Part shown: in pieces, positions 46,595 to 57,135 of the stretch
Numbering within the stretch: position 1 is the stretch's first letter
Layout: every line of letters starts with the position of its first letter
Source: Euwallacea fornicatus
Lineage: Eukaryota > Arthropoda > Insecta > Coleoptera > Curculionidae
Assembly (NCBI RefSeq): GCF_040115645.1
Contig: NC_089567.1
Span: 2,790,001-2,854,000, forward strand
Direction of reading: 5' to 3'
Length of the DNA: 64,000 bases
Made by a program: the position numbers and the translations under genes
The notes under the pieces: generated by a model
Database searches by the model: none
Seen by the model: the letters and a program-made list of their open reading frames with translations, nothing else
Told to the model about the DNA's origin: nothing

Positions 46595-47008
46595 TGGTAT
46601 TCCGAACTTCTTACGTGCTTTCTCACAGTGCTAGCAGAAACTTTTATACTATTATAACATTTAAATTCTACATAAATTTGATTGGCACTTATACGAGGAT
46701 TTTCTTTGATTTTTCAAATAATTAATCTGCGTTCTGTGTGTTCATAATTGGTTATTTTTCGCGAACGTTCAGATCATCTCTTATTTTAGAGTTTTTCGTG
46801 ATCAAAACCTGTTAATAATGCTTTGAACAGTAGACTTTGCCCTATTCATTATACGAGCTATTTCGTTAAGTGATTTACATTCATTAGTAAATCTAATAAC
46901 TTTTCGTTTTTCTTCAGGTGTTTCTTTAGTGTTACGACCCGCGTTAATTTTAATGGCTTCGATTTCATAAATACTCAATATTGACTGATAAAACTTATTT
47001 ATCTGCAC
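46595..47008 (-). pseudogene. Tc1-like transposase, N-terminal DNA-binding part only
   Basis: Minus-strand frame 47008-46802 contains TPEEKRKVIRFTNECKSLNE and IARIMNRAKSTVQSIINRF, the first HTH of a Tc1-like transposase. Beyond a frameshift, NPRISANQIYVEFKC and SIKVSASTVRKHVRSSEYHG continue with the second HTH down to about 46600. The catalytic half is missing because the fragment stops at the LINE junction. Confidence 0.8.
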
Positions 47009-47107
47009 TATTCCAGGCTCAGAGTTTATTCATTAACATATGAATATACAATGTCAGATGATAAGAATTATACAAATACGTTTTATTCCTGCATTTTTAT
47101 AAATATA

Positions 47108-47987
47108 CAGGGTGAGTCGGGAGGATCGTGCCAAACTTCAGGAGCGTGTTGTACATGAAAAATAAATGTAAAAAAACTCAAATGTTGTTATCCGATTTTC
47201 GTTTGTTTACAAGTTATAGCGTAAATAAAATTAAAAAAATTTATAAATTTCATAAGAAATTCCATAAATTAACGTTTGGATATCATAGTAAATGTTCAAA
47301 AATATTGTAAACGTGTGGTGTGGTATGATTGAAAATTATTTAATTGGCCCTTTTATTTTGGAAAATCGCCTCACGGGAGAACACTACTTGAATTTCCTTC
47401 AAAATGAATTGCGGAGACTTTTTGAGGATGTTCCTTTAAACATCCGAATCCAAATGTACTATCAGCAGGATGGAGCTCCCCGCACATTCTGCTCGACAGG
47501 TTAAGCAACATTTAGACGAAACATTTCCTGGACGTTGGATTGGTCGTGGTGGCCCTATTAGTTGGCCTCCAAGGTCTCCAGACCTGACACCACTAGACGA
47601 TTGTTTGTGGGGTTGGTTTAAAACTGAAGTGTACAGAGTAAAAGTGGACACTCAAGATGCACTAATTCAACGCATTAGAAATGCTGCAGCTGCTATTGAA
47701 GAAAGACATGAAACAATCAGGAGCGCAACGAATGCTCTTCATAGACGAAGCCGAAAATGTTTAGAAGTTAATGGCAATATTTTTGAACATTTACTATGAT
47801 ATCCAAACGTTAATTTATAGAATTTCTTATAAAATTTATAATTTTTTTAAATTTTATGTTTTAATTTTATTTAGGTTATAACTTGTAAACAAACGAAAAT
47901 CGGATAACAACATTTGAGTTCTTTTATATTTATTTTTCATGTACAACACGCTCCTGAAGTTTAGCACGATCCTCCCGACTCGCCCTG
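47108..47987 (+). mobile_element. DD41D-type element with inverted ends containing coding sequence
   Basis: 880 bp, TA at 47106-47107 and 47988-47989. Ends begin CAGGGTGAGTCGGGAGGATC (right-end inverse CAGGGCGAGTCGGG). The inverted repeat extends about 200 bp per side, so the left end contains the reverse complement of the last transposase codons (NIFEHLL) and the stop. The N-terminal coding half is absent. Sister of 15740-16363. Confidence 0.93.
47308..47799 (+). pseudogene. DD41D-type transposase, catalytic half, frameshifted
   Basis: Starts abruptly after the inverted repeat with VNVWCGMIENYLIGPFILEN, through YLNFLQNELRRLFEDVP to MYYQQDGAP, carrying the second Asp. A one-base insertion at about 47479 shifts the frame. 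It continues AHSARQVKQHLDETFPGRW, IGRGGPISWPPRSPDLTPLD with the third Asp, DCLWGWFKTEVYRVKVDTQD and NIFEHLL, ending at 47797-47799. Counting across the frameshift gives 41 residues between these two Asp, the spacing known for the rosa/DD41D lineage. The first Asp and DNA-binding domain are deleted. Confidence 0.9.
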
Positions 47988-47989
47988 TA

Positions 47990-48454
47990 TTTGTTATTGT
48001 ATTTATTTTGGTAAGTATGAGGAAGAATGACATTTTGCTTATACCGATCCCTGTTCGATAAACGTTAAAAATTATTTATGATTTCTTTTTTAGATAATAA
48101 AGTTGACTATTAATGTATATCTATCGTATTTTATTTTAAAATAAACTGCTGTACGGATATTTTTGCGCCGACTGAATATTACTAAAGGAAACGATTCTTG
48201 CATCGTTGCCAAGAAGTCAAAAATCAAATAATTGTTAAATCAGAGAAAGTGTACATAATTTACTTAATAAAAACCAATGTGTAGCCTTTTAATCAGCAAA
48301 TATGGACGACACTTAGTTACCCATGCTTGAACACGAGACCATCCTCGGACACACAAAAAGCAACTAAACATTAACAGACCTCACTTAGACTAATAACCAA
48401 CGCCGTAAATGTAGTTTAGAAAAACAGAGGTTTAAATACATATAATGGTGACTA
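47990..48454. other. Unassigned DNA between two DD41D-type elements
   Basis: No gene recognised. Confidence 0.35.
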
Positions 48455-48456
48455 TA

Positions 48457-49526
48457 CAGGGTGTTACAAATTAATAAGCCAATCCGCTAACCACAGATTC
48501 TATGAGCGAAAATAAGCCGACTTTCCTTATGCGACTTTTTTCTTTGGCGTTTTATACTCACTATACAGAGTGTTAAAGTTATTAAAAAATTAATTAATTT
48601 GGTTAATAACTTCAGTGCTTCTTATCGTATTTTAATGAAATTTTGTAGCGATCCATAATTCGATGAGGCGTTCTTTTCCTATAATTTAGATTTAAAAAAT
48701 TTTAACCGGAGAAGGCAAATTGGGGGTCACGGACACGTCCCCCCCTCAAATTTTTTTTTTTGCGCGCGCCAATGGTGAACGTGTTTTTTTCCTTCTTGTA
48801 AAATTTTGATTTACCGCTTACTTTAGAAGATATTCCAGCATATTGCCTCCCAATACATGGTAATGTGGTGGAGCACCATCCAACTGAAACCACATATTCG
48901 TTTAAATATCTGGGCAGGAATAGTTGACAATTTTCTCTTAGGTCCGATTTTCATGCCTCCGCGATTAAATGCTGAACAATTTCTATTTTTTTTAAGAAAT
49001 TCATTTAGAGATTTACTAGATGATTTGCCTTAAAATGTGCGTCAAAATGTGTGGTTTCAGTTGGATGGTGCTCCACGACATTACCATGTATTGAGAGGCA
49101 ATATGCTGGAATATCTTTTAAGCAAGCGGTAAATCAAAATTTTTTTCAAGAATGAAAAAATTAAGATAAAAGAATATTTAGTTTAAAAAATTAAACACGT
49201 TCACCATTGGCGCGCGCAAAAAAAAGTTTGGGGGGGAGGGGGGTAACATGTCCGTGACCTCCAATTTCCCTTCTCCGGTTAAATTTTTTTTACCTAAATT
49301 ATAGGAAAAGAACGCCCCATCGAATTATGCATCGCTACAAAATTCCATTAAAATACGATAAGAAGTACTGAAGTTATTAACCAAATTAATTAATTTTTTA
49401 ATAACTTTAACTCTCTGTATAGTGAGTATAAAACGCCAAAGAAGAAAATCGCATACGGAAAGTCTACTTATTTTCGCTCATAGAATCTGTGGTTAGCGGC
49501 TTGACCTACTAATTTGTAACACCCTG
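48457..49526 (+). mobile_element. DD41D-type hairpin element, about 92% identical arms
   Basis: 1070 bp, TA at 48455-48456 and 49527-49528. Arms of about 330 bp begin CAGGGTGTTACAAATTA and match at about nine bases in ten. The match resumes farther in: 48837-48897 is the reverse complement of 49050-49110, which encodes the QLDGAPRHYHV region. Only about 150 bases lie between the innermost paired segments. The whole element would fold into one hairpin. Confidence 0.93.
48903..49131 (+). pseudogene. DD41D-type transposase core fragment
   Basis: The plus-strand frame reads NIWAGIVDNFLLGPIFMPPR, LNAEQFLFFLRNSFRDLLDD, a stop, then NVRQNVWFQLDGAPRHYHVL and RGNMLEYLLSKR before a stop. QLDGAPRHYH corresponds to the second-Asp block of the lineage (QQDGAPPH). 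The third-Asp block is missing. Different family from the 47.1-kb element. Confidence 0.82.
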
Positions 49527-49528
49527 TA

Positions 49529-49903
49529 TACCTTAAATCAACCTTTTTTGGAATGATGAGATGATTCATGTTGTGATGAATATGATTCAGAAGACGAATT
49601 GCAGTGTTTCGCACATTTTAAATATTTATTGCAGTTTTCTCATACACGTTAGTTTACCCTCTATTTTTCTTTTTCTATTTTTCCAATTAGGTTCTGGAAA
49701 TGGTAATAAATTTGCTACAGAAACGTTTAAAAGAGGTGTTCGTCCCATTCTTTAGTAAAAGGTAAATATTATTCTCAGCTAGTTTTAATTGAAAACAGTA
49801 CGCAATTCTGCTATTTGAACAATCCTTACGGGAGTGTGAGACGTTACTCCGAAAAAAATAAAAGGAGGAACGAATCCGTCTCGAGCGTATAGGATATGTT
49901 TAC
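49529..49903. other. Unassigned DNA
   Basis: Nothing recognised between two elements. Confidence 0.35.
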
Positions 49904-49905
49904 TA

Positions 49906-51454
49906 CACCCCTGGCCAAATTTTAGTGCACAATTAAAATATTTGCAAAATTTAGTAATTTTAAAATGTTATTCAAGTTTTTTCGGTTTAACACTTCGTCT
50001 ACACACTTTTAAGAAAAATATATAATGCCCATCACTTATTTGTGTATTAATCTTTGACAATTCAAATAAGAATTGGATTAATAAATAAACAATAACAGAT
50101 TCCTGGCCAAATTAAAGTGTACATCGCATATTTTATATGTAAACATGAGATTATTTTTTAAATCAGTCTAGTTCTTTCCTTTTATGTGAAAAGAACAAAT
50201 TAAAAATGTATTCTTTCGATTTAATCACTAGAGTTAAAAAAGATGTTGAGCGTGGTATGAGTTATCGTGCTGTTGCTGAAAAATTTCATCTGTCTCATTC
50301 TACAGTTGCAAAAATGTATAAAACGGATTACAATCGAGTGAAAAAGAAGAGAGGACCCAAATCGAAGTTAATTATGCGAAGCCAAGCGCGTATTAAAAGA
50401 GAAATTCGCCGGTTAGCAGGAGAAGGTGAGTTGGTGACTTCTCGGAAATTAAAAGAAAACTTGCAATTGGTCGCATCTGCAAGAACCATAAGGAGAACTC
50501 TTCCTCAAATGGGTGTTAAATGGAAAAAAATTCACAAACAAATTCCTCTCACCAAAGCCCACCGTGAGTTTCGAGTGGCAACAGCTCGAGAGTGGTTATC
50601 TTTAGGGGACTTTATCTGGACAAAGACAGTATTCACCGATGAAAAAAAATTCTCAAAGGATGGTCCTGATAATGAGTATAGTTACATGGAAGATAGATCA
50701 ACATCGTTTTATCGCCCAAAACGCCAAATGAGAGGTGGAGGTGTGATGATTTGGGAAGCAATAACTGTTTCAGGGCATTTTCTGCTGGAAAGAATCACTA
50801 GCCAAGGTTATTTAACTCTTTTACGGGAGAAAGTTTATCCGTGGATGGCATCATTGTTTCCAGATGGAGATTTTTACTTTTTACAGGACAACGCACACGT
50901 TCACTCTTCCAGAGTCACAAAAGAAGGGTTATCACAAATGGGATTGAAGGTTTTTGATTGGCCGGCGCGCTCGCCAGACTTGAACCCAATAGAAAATTAT
51001 TGGCAAGCACTCTCTGGGGAAGTGTACAAAAAAGGAGCATACAACTCTGACTCGGAACTATGGGAAGAAATTTTAAAAGTAGCGCAGAAAGTTAAAATAA
51101 ACAAACCCAACCTTTTGAAAACTTTGTGTTGTTCTATGAACCGTAGATTGTTGAAAGTTATTGAATCTAAAGGAAACTCAATTGATTACTGATTTGTTTT
51201 AAAAATTCATGAAATTGGATATTTTTTAATTTGAAAAAAATGCATATTTTGTTGCTGTGCACTTTAATTTGGACAACTATCACTTTCTATGTAATTAAAA
51301 TGTATGACTGATTTGTTAATAAAGAAATAAAATAATTAACGAATCAAATTTTTGTTTCCGTCCTTAATATAGAAATTACACAGCAGTAACCGTCTCATTT
51401 TTCTATTTCTTTTTGTAAAGAAATCAGCTGTACACTTAAATTTGACCAGGAGTG
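49906..51454 (+). mobile_element. Tc1-like transposon, apparently complete
   Basis: 1549 bp, TA at 49904-49905 and 51455-51456. Left end CACCCCTGGCCAAATTTTAG; the right-end inverse reads CACTCCTGGTCAAATTTAAG. An inner repeat occurs in each terminus (TCCTGGCCAAATTAAAGTGT at about 50101, and the inverse of GTGCACTTTAATTTGGACAA at about 51257): IR/DR layout. It contains the only unbroken full-length transposase in the window. Confidence 0.95.
50206..51192 (+). CDS. Tc1-like DD34E transposase, intact 328 aa
   Basis: Uninterrupted frame from ATG 50206 (MYSFDLITRVKKDVERGMSY) to TGA at 51190-51192. Cut-and-paste transposase acting in the nucleus on its own termini. N-terminal HTH (YRAVAEKFHLSHSTVAKMYK, residues about 20-39), a basic linker (RVKKKRGPKSK) and a second HTH-like stretch (ASARTIRRTLPQMGVKWKK). 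Catalytic Asp145 (FTDEKKF), Asp228 (LQDNAHVHSS) and Glu263 (SPDLNPIENYW) give DD34E. The Gly of the usual MIWGAI motif is Glu (MIWEAI), which may or may not hurt. Length and ends are normal for Tc1-like elements. The start is the first ATG after the inner terminal repeat. Confidence 0.93.
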   Translation: MYSFDLITRVKKDVERGMSYRAVAEKFHLSHSTVAKMYKTDYNRVKKKRGPKSKLIMRSQARIKREIRRLAGEGELVTSRKLKENLQLVASARTIRRTLPQMGVKWKKIHKQIPLTKAHREFRVATAREWLSLGDFIWTKTVFTDEKKFSKDGPDNEYSYMEDRSTSFYRPKRQMRGGGVMIWEAITVSGHFLLERITSQGYLTLLREKVYPWMASLFPDGDFYFLQDNAHVHSSRVTKEGLSQMGLKVFDWPARSPDLNPIENYWQALSGEVYKKGAYNSDSELWEEILKVAQKVKINKPNLLKTLCCSMNRRLLKVIESKGNSIDY

Positions 51455-51456
51455 TA

Positions 51457-52090
51457 TTACGTTTATTTACTACTACTAATTATTATTATAACTTGGAGTG
51501 CACAGGCCATGGCAGAATCGTGCACAACGGGTGCGAAAATCTCATTAGCTTTAATCAATTCCGTTTAAGGATCAACTCATAATAGGATATTAATCCAAAT
51601 CCTCGCACTACACAGCGCGACTTGACACAATTTCGGAATCTCTAAGAAAATGCATTCTCGTGCAAACCCAAAGAATAATAATCCGTGACAGCGTCTGCAA
51701 ACTCTATTATTAATCCAATTAACCGCGCCCACATGAGGAAGTTTCAAGTTCGTATTATTTCGCACTAAACCCCTGTCAGTTACATCCAGTTGCACATTTC
51801 CTGTTTCAGGATCATGCACGGGTTAATATTTTATTCACGATCTTGTCTGCTTGTTAGAGAAATCTTACCTAACCTATCAGAAATTAGCGTAATTACTACT
51901 CGAAGAGAGGTATTTCATAGGATCGAGGTTTAGTTGGACTACCACCGCGCTACCGAGAACCTAATCTCCAGTGCAATAGATTTCGATTAGTGCATTAAAT
52001 CAGGCTTCAATTGTGAAAGAAAATAATTACCGTGTAACCTCTTTAATCCAGTTAGTTAAGTACGTGATTTATCCGTAAAATGACTCAAGT
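51457..52090. other. Unassigned DNA
   Basis: A minus-strand 80-codon ORF (51577-51819) in a slightly GC-richer stretch has no recognised family. Confidence 0.35.
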
Positions 52091-52094
52091 TCAT

Positions 52095-52415
52095 AAAAAT
52101 CATGTATTGAAAAAAATTATAAATGAATATTGTGAACTATTGACCCTTGAGAGTACATATAATGCCTCCAACAGTTCTGCCATACCTCGTTCAAGGTTTA
52201 AAGTCATTTTCAGTAAGTTTGTTCAGGGCAGTGGTCACAGCTTGTTGAGTGTTGGTAATTAACCTGAAATGTTTACCTTTCAGGGCATTCTTCAACTTTG
52301 GCAAAGAAAAAAGTCGCTTGTGGCCAAATCTGGACTTCAGGGAGAGTGACGTAGAACAAGAATTGATTTTGTTGGGAAAAAACCCAACATAATCAGCGGC
52401 ATTGCTGGGTTGCAA
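52095..52415 (-). pseudogene. Mariner-like transposase, C-terminal fragment
   Basis: On the minus strand, FFPTKSILVLRHSP then SPDLATSDFFL gives the third-Asp block of mariner transposases (family form HPPYSPDLAPCDFFLF), with a stop where Tyr is expected. LPKLKNALKGKHF and NTQQAVTTALNKLTENDFKP follow in a shifted frame. The part upstream of about 52415 is lost, next to the Tc1-like element at 52451. Confidence 0.75.
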
Positions 52416-52450
52416 TTAGATCATAAAAACGTTGTAACAATTCCAATATA

Positions 52451-53875
52451 CACTGACTTTCAAAAAAACCGCAACACCAAGAAGAACACATCGTACACGT
52501 TTGAAATTCTGGCATTACGTTGGGTCGGGTAATAGATAAAAACGATCAAAATATCAAAAGAAAATTATTGTTAATAAGTGAAAAAATTTAACAATAATTT
52601 AATAATAATCCTCTTAAATTAATACATTCCTGTAAGCGACGTGGCATGCTTTAAATTAAATTGTCAATATCTTCCTGTGGTATTGTATTCCGAGCAATCT
52701 GCACTTGCTCGCGGAGTTCATCTATGGTCTCTGGAGGGCGAGCTAAACGTTGAAGTCTCCGACCCTTTATATCCTATACATGCTCTATTGGGGACAAATC
52801 TGGAGACCGAGCTGGCCAAGGCAAAGTATCCAAATTTTCAGCTTCCAAATACCTCAAAATATCGTTGGCTACATGTGGTCGCGCATTATCCTGTTGAAAT
52901 GTGCTTCCAGGATGGTCGTGCATCTATGGTACAAGAACCGATTCTAAGACACTATTAATGTACCTCTGAGCATTTAATCTATCATAAATGAAAACAAGAG
53001 GAGACCGACTACCATACTGGATGGCACCCCAAACCATGACACCTGGTTTTAAACCAGAATGACGCCTTTCCAAAAAGTCCAAATTTAATCCCTCTCCTCT
53101 GCGCCTTTTAACACGTAACCGTCCATCAGATCGCCATAAACAAAATCGACTCTCATCACTGAACACGATTCTTCTCTACTCATCCACCCATTGCTCTCTC
53201 AAACGACACCATTCCAGTCGGGCCACCCTGTGGTTTCGTGATAATGGAAGCCGACGCATAGGACGATATGAATTTAGTCCAAAACTTCGAATTCTGCGAT
53301 ATATCGTACTAAGGGAGACCCTTCGATTTAGGGTAACTACCCAGTTAGCACCAAGAGACGGAATTGTTCCAAACGGGGCGCCTGTCGCTGAACGACGAAG
53401 TCGCCGATCTTTGCGTTGATTCGTCATTCTTGGACGGCCACTACTACGATAACGATTTACTGACCCTTCGTTAGACCAATCCCTCCAAGCTCTTAGCACT
53501 GTTGATGCGTTTCGATCCAATCTACGTGCATTTTCACGGAAAGGTAAACCTGCCTCATGCATACCAACAATTCTTCTCCTTTAAAAGGGAGTTAACTGCC
53601 GATAAACTGCATTTTGGCGTAAACGAGGCATTTTGCACTACCACACATTCCATATGGTACTAACAATAATACCTTTATCGCTATCCACCTGTAAAAAAAA
53701 TTGCAAAAAGAACGATCGTCACAGGTAAAAAAGTAAAAAAAAACTTCATAACGCATTAAAATACAAACTTGAAATTTTTATCATTTTTTTCTCTTTGCAA
53801 GTCTAAAATCATATCAAAATTTCAAATACATACAATGCGTTCTTCTTGGTGTTGCAGTTTTTTTGAAAATCAGTG
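52451..53875 (-). mobile_element. Tc1-like transposon, copy 2 of a near-identical pair
   Basis: 1425 bp with TA at 52449-52450 and 53876-53877. Ends CACTGACTTTCAAAAAAACC and, inverted, CACTGATTTTCAAAAAAACT. Same family and orientation as 32857-34280. The flanks of the two copies differ, so this is separate insertion rather than duplication of a larger segment. Confidence 0.95.
52589..53631 (-). pseudogene. Tc1-like DD34E transposase, in frame but with four stops
   Basis: ATG 53631-53629 (MPRLRQNAVYRQLTPF) to TAA 52589-52591. Unlike the twin it has no frameshift after RRLQR. In-frame stops: TAA after QLTPF (Glu codon in the twin), TAG after QWVDE (Trp in the twin), TAG at 52924-52926 and TAA at 52651-52653. 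The last two are at the same codons as in the 32.9-kb copy. Catalytic blocks FSDESRFCLWRSDGR, QQDNARPHV and the SPDLS-IEH Glu block are present. Confidence 0.92.
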
Positions 53876-53994
53876 TAGATTTAAGAAAGAAGCTTCATAA
53901 AAGATTAAACACTTGTTTGAAGCAAATGTATATATCAAATTCCATTCACGTTCGTACTTACCATTTTTAATTAATTTGAGGTAGAACTAAATTA

Positions 53995-55358
53995 ATGTGG
54001 ACAAAAGTGTGGAAAGAAAACATTTATTCAAAAATAAATAAGCATAAAGCTATTTCATCAATATGAAGTTGCATAACCTTTTACCCTGATTACTGCCTGT
54101 CATCTCCTATGCATTGAATCTACCAAATCTTCACATTTTTTTACAGGAATCTTGAACCATTGGTCTCGTATGGATTCCCAAAGCTCATTTTTGTTACAGA
54201 CATTAATTTGCTTTATTTGTCGATTTACATGGTCACATAAGCGTTCAATGGGGTTTAGGTCTGGTGATTGAGACGGCCACTTTAAAACATCAATGGCATT
54301 TTCCAGAAACCAATTCTTCACCAGTCGTGACGAATGTTTCGGATCATTATCCTGTTGATATCGCCAGACAAGGGGCATTTCTTCTTCGGCAAATGGCAAC
54401 ATTCTGCTTTCTAAGATATCCCGATAAACAAACCAGTCCGTAATACCGTCAATTTTCACAAGGGGGCCGACTGCAGACCTAGAAAAACATCCCCATGTCA
54501 TTACACTACTGCCATCATGTTTTACAGTTGGTTTCTGGTATTTAATATCGAATCTTTGGCCTATTGGTCTTCTAATATACGTTTTTCCATCTGAGTTAAA
54601 GATGTTAAATTTGCATTTATCCATTTTTGTGCAGACCAAGTCAAATGTCCATTTGCAAATTCAATTCGCGCCTTTCGATTTTTTTTTATATAAGAGGTTT
54701 CTTGACGGCAGTTCTCCCCATAAGACCAGCAGCACATACATAATCGACGTCGTACCGTACGAATTGTGATATTTACATTATATTTTTCCCATATTCCTTG
54801 TGTAATTTGCCGAGCCGACTTACTGGGTGTCCGCAAGTGATAAACGTTTAATGCATTTGTCAATGTTTGGGGAGGTTTTTTTTGGAACGTCCAACTGTTT
54901 CTCGGGTTCTTCCATTGCCCACCAATTTAAATTTTCTTCATATTTTGGACACAGCACCTTCGCTAATTTTCGTAAATTCGCCTAAATTTCGTAAATTTCT
55001 TGCAATAACATTTTGTTTTAAACCTTGTTGATCCAATTCCACAATTTTTTGCGTAAGTTCTCTGAGAAATACTTATTCTTACCGATCTGTGCAGATGTTT
55101 AAAACACAAAATGAGAAAACTGTAGCAACTATTTGCTCAAAACAACTAATAATGTTTATCTTTCCATACTTTTGTCCGAGGTGTAAACAATATTTATAAC
55201 AAAAAGAAGAGATATCGGCCTCCCAAAAATGTAAAAATATTTCAAAAATCTTTTATCAATAAAAACCTACAATATAATAATACAATTAAATGAACCGTTA
55301 TTCTTAGTAACAAATACAGTACAAAATAAAAATGTTTCCATACTTTTGTCCGCAAGTG
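53995..55358 (-). mobile_element. Tc1-like transposon, decayed
   Basis: Right end, inverted, CACTTGCGGACAAAAGTATG, finishing at 55358 with TA at 55359-55360. The left end is shorter (ATGTGGACAAAAGTGTGGAA, from about 53995). An inner copy of the motif lies at about 55160 (TTTCCATACTTTTGTCCG). Confidence 0.85.
54058..55083 (-). pseudogene. Tc1-like DD34E transposase, broken
   Basis: The N-terminal half (about 55083-54640) is split over frames. The catalytic half is open at 54639-54100: FNIFNSDGKTYIRRPIGQR, WGCFSRSAVGPLVKIDG, QQDNDPKHSSRLV with the second Asp and SPDLNPIERL with the Glu (DD34E). TGA follows MHRR where the family has Cys, then QAVIRVKGYATSY ends at 54058. The first-Asp block (WSDESKF type) is altered. 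Close to the transposases at 4517 and 19458. Confidence 0.88.
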
Positions 55359-55379
55359 TATATAAACCACCTCTCTAAC

Positions 55380-55650
55380 TGTACACGTGAACCTTCTCAG
55401 ATCTCGGGCAACCCAGTACCGACTCTGTAAATCTGTAGTGTGTAAATTAGAGTGATATCTGTAGTGTGAAGTAAATTACTTAATTCGTGCTACGGAGTTT
55501 GTCTTCCCCGAACCCTTGGACCCCATATATCTCAATTGACGCAGCAGTGTCTGGTCCTTCGACTCGTAATAACTCTCAACAGCGAAAGGGAGATACCTCC
55601 GCGGGTGCCTTTTGAGGCAGTCGATTCTGTTAGGCAGTGACTAAAAGCCC
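55380..55650. other. Possible LTR-like fragment
   Basis: GC-richer stretch with CTGGTCCTTCGACTCG near 55540, similar to motifs in the solo LTR at 44967 and in the 8.1-8.6 kb patch. No borders or target duplication found. Tentative. Confidence 0.25.
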
Positions 55651-56044
55651 CTGGCCTAAACAGATTTTGTGGTAAGAAACTTCCTCACGAGTAAAGAAGA
55701 GTTAGTTGGAGCATTGTCAAGATGCAGGATCCATCTTTTTGAAACGTCATTAGGCGCACGAAGCCTCAATCGATCGTGCACTTCTCGGTAGAATATTTGA
55801 TTCACAGTTTGACCAGATGGTATAAATTTTTCGTGGATGATTACTTTCTTATTAACAAAAAGTATAATAATTATACTGTAAACGGTTTTTGCTCCGATCG
55901 TTCTGATTTTTGAATATGTTATTCTAAAGGTCATTTTGAACAACTTTTCTAAAGGGACAAGGGCGCGCAAATGCCTCTTTCACACTTTTTTTTAGTTTGA
56001 ACATTTTTCCAAACGAGATAGTGGAGCGAATAGAGGTGCTGAGT

Positions 56045-56076
56045 GGGGTAAGGTAAGGTGAGGTAAGGTAAGGTAA
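56045..56076. repeat. Short GGTAA pentamer array
   Basis: About six imperfect units (GGTAA, one GGTGA) at the inner edge of the left arm. Confidence 0.7.
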
Positions 56077-56220
56077 CACATTTCCATTTTTCATCCAAAT
56101 AATCATTTTTGAATTTATCAATTCGACAACATTGCTTGATTCTCCCAGCATTCACGTCTCACATAAAAACGTTTAGTTACGATATTTGTTTTGATATTTT
56201 GGACTAGTTTGAAGGGAAAG

Positions 56221-57135
56221 ATGGTTTGTAACGGTTGTGAATTACCGTTAAAAGATTTTATCGTAATGTTAAGTGATAGAAGGCAATTCGTGGATTTTTT
56301 AATAAATCATGGACTGTTAGTGAAATATAGCTATTGCAACACTTGTAAAAATCGATTAGAAATTAACATAAATAGTTTATTGTTTACTTGTGGCCGAAAA
56401 TACAAGAAAAGTAAAAAAGTTAAGTGTGCCTTCAAAAAAAATGCAAAAAGAGGAACGTGGCTTCAAATGTCGAAATTATCGTTGGAGAATATAATGAATT
56501 TCACTGTTTTGTGGTTACGATTAGGATTTCCTCTACAACAATTTATAATGAAAGAGCTTAAATGCAATTCCAATACTGTTGTAAAGTGGTCGTCATATTG
56601 CAGAGAAGTGTGTATTCAGTGGGTACTTAAAAATTCAGAAAAAATTGGTGGAGTTGGAAAAATTGCGGAAATAGAAGAAGCAAAGTTTGGGAAGCGAAAA
56701 TTCAATAGAGGACGTAGGATTCGAGGAAAATGGATCTTTGGTGGGTGCGAGAGAGATACTAAGAGAGTTTTTCTAATTCCAGTTGAAAATAGGATCTCAC
56801 AAACTTTGCTCCAAATTATTAAAAAATTGATACATCCTGGAACCGCTATTGTATCGGATTGTTAGAGAGCATATGATGTTTTAAAAAATGAAGAATATCA
56901 GCACTTGCAAATTAACCACTCCCTTCATTATGTTGATTCTAATGATCTGCAAATTCACACTCAGAATGTAGAGCGTATATGGAGAGATATCCGTGGTGGA
57001 ATTCCCAGATATGGAAGAAAAGAGCCCCATTTTGTTGGATATCTAGCAGAATTTTTGTTTAAACGGTCATTTCCTTTATTAAGCGACATTCATTATTTCT
57101 CTATTGAAATTGCAAAGTTACATCCACCTCAGTAA
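56221..57135 (+). pseudogene. Merlin/IS1595-type transposase, one nonsense codon and altered catalytic Asp
   Basis: 305-codon frame from ATG 56221 (MVCNGCELPLKDFIVMLSDR) to TAA 57133-57135, broken only by TAG at 56863-56865. Features: CXXC pairs near the N-terminus (CNGCEL; YCNTCKN), an HTH-like middle, then the catalytic core. GVGKIAEIEEAKFGKRKF has Glu at residue 152 where the family has Asp (EIDESKFGKRK). Asp213 lies in IVSDC, followed by the stop in place of Trp, then RAYDV. Glu251 lies in HTQNVERIWRDIRG. It ends HPPQ. GKWIFGGCERDTKRVFLIPV is typical of the IS1016/IS1595-Merlin group. Confidence 0.88.

Noticed and set aside
51577..51819. Minus-strand 80-codon ORF as a gene
   Set aside because: No recognisable domain, splice signal or composition strong enough to support it.
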